Shown here: positions 60,272 through 64,000 of the stretch, in pieces
How the letters are laid out: every line of letters begins with the position of its first letter
Numbering within the stretch: position 1 is the first letter of the stretch
Origin: Caprella mutica
Taxonomy: Eukaryota; Arthropoda; Malacostraca; Amphipoda; Caprellidae
Direction: 5' to 3'
Length of the DNA: 64,000 nt
NCBI GenBank assembly: GCA_947561585.1
Contig: CANNZV010001446.1
Location: 62,001 to 126,000, forward strand
Notes under the pieces: model-generated
The model's input: the letters and a program-made list of their open reading frames with translations, nothing else
Told to the model about the DNA's origin: nothing
Database searches by the model: none
Program-made: the position numbers and the translations under genes

Positions 60272-62059
60272 TAGGTAGCATCATTTGGAGTTGTCTCTAT
60301 TAAATATATTCCCCTCCAAATTATATAAGAACAATCTGAGTAAATTCCTTTTTATAGGTTTTTATCGCTCATCTTCTTCACAAATTGACTAAATTTGCAT
60401 AGAATGCAATTTGTTTTTGATGGAATATCTTTCCGTGCTAACAAGATATGTTACCCAGGTAGAAAAATAGCATCGCATCACTCCGAAGTTACGAGTGGAG
60501 AGGCAGGCTTAACTTTTTGATTCCTTTCAATTAATGCAAAGGGAAGGCTTTGTAACTTCCTTCATCTGCTATTTGGAGTTTAAATGAGTTAAAACTGAAT
60601 AACGAAGTTTTGACATGGCTAGTTTACATCTTTTCGACATATGACTAGTTTTTAAAGTTTAACAAATGATGTATTTGAAGGTGATATTTTCTTAGCATAT
60701 TACGAAGAAATAATAATTATCAATATTCGAAAATAAATGAATGAAATCTGAGCATAGTTTATTTACTCTGAAAGATAATTTATACTGAAATATTCTTAGT
60801 AAAGTGCGTAGACTTAAGTACGAAATTTGCCTTTGGGTTTTGCATCATTCTAATCAAATGATTTTATAAAATAGTGATAGAGTTTACATTGATTTTTAAA
60901 ACATATCGACACAACATATTGATACACAAGCCACCATAATTAATTAATGTACATAACTTGCATTCTGTATGAGAATGAATTAACGTATTATAATTTAAAA
61001 CAAAATATATATAACAGAAATAATTTGATTACCAAAAATATTTAAGTCACAAAAATAACTAACAAATTGTTCCATAACTTTTCACATATTTTGCTACCTA
61101 TTTTGGTGATTTTATTATTTTCGTATCCATGTAATAACTCCATCTAATCCTATGTTGCTTAAGAACTTACATTTTCATGGTTTCTAAGTACTGTGCAATT
61201 TTCTAAATGATAATATAGTGAATTAAAAACAGTTCTATATATTTTATATATAATATGAAGCAATTTAATTTGGTAAAATAGATTAAACCAATCAGGCAAT
61301 GGAGGTACAGTCACCTACTTCTCTTAAGACTACAGTCACTTACAAAGGAGAATTCTATCTTTTAATGTAGTGCAAAGAAAGAATGGATGAAATTATTAGA
61401 TTGATCATAAATGTGAATAAATGAAATTATTAAATTAAAACTACTATTATATAAGAACGTATAATCGTATATAATACATAGTTGTCTAACAATTAATAGT
61501 ATTTTCCATCAAATTGATGAAGTCAATAAAACATTAAACAACTCGCCTAGAAACTGCAAATGAAAATTCTGAAGATAAACTGAAATTTGTTCCAGAATTA
61601 TTTGGTAATATATTTTTTTTAGTGAAATCCTGAGATCTATTATTTAGAAGGGGGTCTAATAGAAGAAAATAATAATATATAATAATTTGATTTAAATTAA
61701 AATATGATAAAATCCCATTCATCACAACAACAGTCCACTGTTTACTCTATTTATTATTTTGCCTGAGCCTCCCAATCGGTTCCTGAAATTCCTATTTGGT
61801 AATTATTTGTAGGTATATCCTAGAGAGAATTCCTAGGATCTGCTTATCAATATCAGTAATGGGAATCTGATACCCAGACCTCACAGGATGGACAGCATGG
61901 AAGGGATTACCAGAATGATCCACAAAACACATCACATCCTTATCTCATTTGAATAATTTTAAAGATGATAAGGTAATATGATTTAAATCTTTATCATGAT
62001 CCTATTATGGGGAAACAATGAAATATGAATCTACGTACACTTTTAATATTTGAGCTGAA
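60272..62059. other. Noncoding stretch, 1.8 kb
   Basis: AT-rich with no recognised gene or mobile element. Confidence 0.4.
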
Positions 62060-62170
62060 GGTAAGTACTGAGTTATTGGACGGTTCCACATCATATTAAA
62101 AACAATTATATTTTGAATATTAATTATTATATTTTTTCTTATATAAGCAAAAATGAAGCATGTATTTTAG
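62060..62170. mobile_element. MITE-A copy 11, degraded
   Basis: The left arm ggtaagtactgagttattgg continues acggttccacatc. The right arm is represented only by ttttttcttatataagcaaa. Confidence 0.6.
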
Positions 62171-63799
62171 ACTGTACAATACAACTATTCTATTGTCATG
62201 AATATGAATATACATTTAATAGTTAACTTGATATTATATATGATAATGTAATATTAATGCCAGTGAAGTTAATAGAAATTAATTCATTTTCATTCAATCC
62301 GCTGTGATTTTAGGCGGTAAAAGGTTTAAATCATTTATTAAGAGTTAATAGAATCTCTTTATCATTTCATGTTATTTAAAACGATTTAAAAAAAAAGATT
62401 CATTTAATTTCTTTCAGTTTGGTATCCAATTTTGTTCATATTTTAAAATTAAAATGCAATTTTCTGAAGATTATTCTTCTTCTGATTCTTTACTGTCTCG
62501 CCCAGTATATATTTATTAATTCCTCTGAATTTTCTATTGTGTTTTATTTTATTGTTATTTAGTATATTCCACCACCAAAAAAAGTTAATCCGTTTTAAAG
62601 TACAATATTATTGTTATATAATAGTCTAATACTTTAGACATGGGTTTTGAAATATATACAAGATAAATAAGTCCTTTTTTACATAATATCATAAAAGTAA
62701 TAATTGAAGTTCCTGCTCTTAAAACGGTATCAATAATTTATCCTTCACAAAAAGTTTCTTTTTAATGTAACAAAGCTTTTATTATTAGCTTATAAAGTAA
62801 ATTAATTACTTGTCAACACACTGAATTGCCTTTCGAACAGTAAGAACTTCTTTGATTACTAACATTGTAACAAAGTCAAAATTAACTATAGCTAATTGAA
62901 TTAAGTTGATGACTCATGTTCCGAGATATAGAGTTTGATGTTACAATATAAAGTTCTGATAGAACTCATGTCATTGTAACTATTGTGAACATTAAAGTTA
63001 TATAACTATGATTAGCTCACAATTTCTGATATTAATCAATAGATGACGTTAACGATATGAAGTTGAGGCAAAGTATATATAAGTACACAAGTTATTACAA
63101 AACATTAGCATGTTAATTAATAGTTAGCATATGAAATCGGAGAACAATTTTCTATGCAGTGTAGACATATAACAGACTGATGATATATTCTATTTTAATA
63201 ACAGTTTGAAGTATTTTTCATTGTTAGATAGCTAATTAAAAAATAAAATAGGTAACAGAACGTATAATATTTGTTTACACGTTTCTCTCTTATATTTCTG
63301 CATATTTTTTGACGTGCTTTTTAACCAAAAATGCGGATTATAACACTTCTATATTTTAATGTTTGAAAGCGGCACTTCCCCACAATCTCAGAAGTCGAAT
63401 GGCACACGAAAGAGATCATAGAAACTGCTATAATAGCACTAAAATTTGATGAGCTCTGATAGGAGTATTATCAATTCTTAAAACGATTCTAGAACAATTT
63501 AAAGGGGTCTCTAGCTTGACGATTATAACATAAATATTATAGATAATGGTTTTTAATCGATTTTCAATGGATTTATATTTATTCAGCTCAGCTATATTTT
63601 ATATATATTAAAATAATTGGGTATTTGGTATACATTTAAATCATCAATTAAAGTCATAAGAAAGAGCCACATCCTTTGATAACAGAACTGTTATAATTTA
63701 TATTAGAAATACAATTCTTGTTAATTTCATTTCTCAGAATTTAATATACTGTATTTCCATAAAGAACATTAATTAATTAAATTCATTTTTCCTTTTCAG
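62171..63799. other. Noncoding stretch, 1.6 kb
   Basis: AT-rich with nothing recognised until the splice-acceptor-like tract before 63,800. Confidence 0.4.
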
Positions 63800-63882
63800 A
63801 TCTGCTGATTCTTTCAGTCATCAGGAAAGAAATCTACAGGCGACACATTGAAGAAATAAAAAAAAGAAAACTAACACAATAA
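63800..63882 (+). other. Candidate terminal coding exon
   Basis: The tract atttttccttttcag is a good acceptor. In one phase the following bases read LLILSVIRKEIYRRHIEEIK then KRKLTQ and a stop at 63,880-82. Its basic, helical character is plausible for a protein C-terminus, but I know no matching family, and the other two phases stop at once or after 16 codons. No partner exon was found. Confidence 0.2.
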
Positions 63883-64000
63883 ACCTAAGTGTAGCTACTA
63901 AAGATTAAATTTAATCGAAATCTAGTCACCTTAGAAAAAAAGATAAATAATCGGTTTAACATACAATTTTAAATCTAAACTAGAAGATATTGAACTGTGA

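Overview
This is AT-rich eukaryotic DNA with no convincing complete protein-coding gene. The longest open frames (about 214-237 codons) are artefacts of tandem repeats whose period is a multiple of three. There is no prokaryotic gene organisation and no recognisable rRNA or tRNA. The content points to an invertebrate, most likely an insect: Tc1/mariner, hAT, piggyBac-like, pogo/Tigger-like and Mutator-like DNA transposons, many hairpin MITEs and many minisatellites. A hemipteran such as a planthopper would fit, but that is inference from style and not a diagnosis. The window is best read as intergenic or long-intron sequence.

Layout. 0.2-2.7 kb: one copy of a dispersed repeat with an exon-like peptide segment, then a decayed Tc1/mariner transposase. 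2.7-9 kb: a splice-bounded exon candidate, an inverted-repeat element, and two minisatellites, including a 57-unit, indel-free 29-bp array. 9-17 kb: a 135-bp repeat, a mariner transposase C-terminus, two types of hairpin MITE, a hAT element with an 8-bp target duplication, and a 1.33-kb TA-flanked element with amplified terminal motifs. 17-29 kb: degraded coding repeats, several minisatellites, two Tigger-like MITEs, and a mariner nested inside a TTAA-flanked MITE. 29-41 kb: a Tc1 fragment cut by a MITE, two paired dispersed repeats, more MITEs, and a 1.03-kb element whose long terminal inverted repeats are built from a short satellite motif. 41-49 kb: an inverted, identical partner of the 135-bp repeat and an inverted second copy of the first repeat carrying another mariner relic. 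49-64 kb: six minisatellites or purine/pyrimidine-rich arrays, a TTAA-bounded element with a long palindrome, further MITEs, and a possible terminal exon at the right edge.

No gene-to-gene pathway can be described. The interplay is between transposons: autonomous-type relics beside the short non-autonomous families they may have mobilised, nested insertions, and local satellite amplification. The most interesting items are the TA-flanked hairpin MITE family (about 11 copies), the 1.03-kb satellite-TIR element, the nested mariner-in-piggyBac-like insertion, the clean hAT insertion, and the identical inverted 135-bp repeats 31 kb apart.
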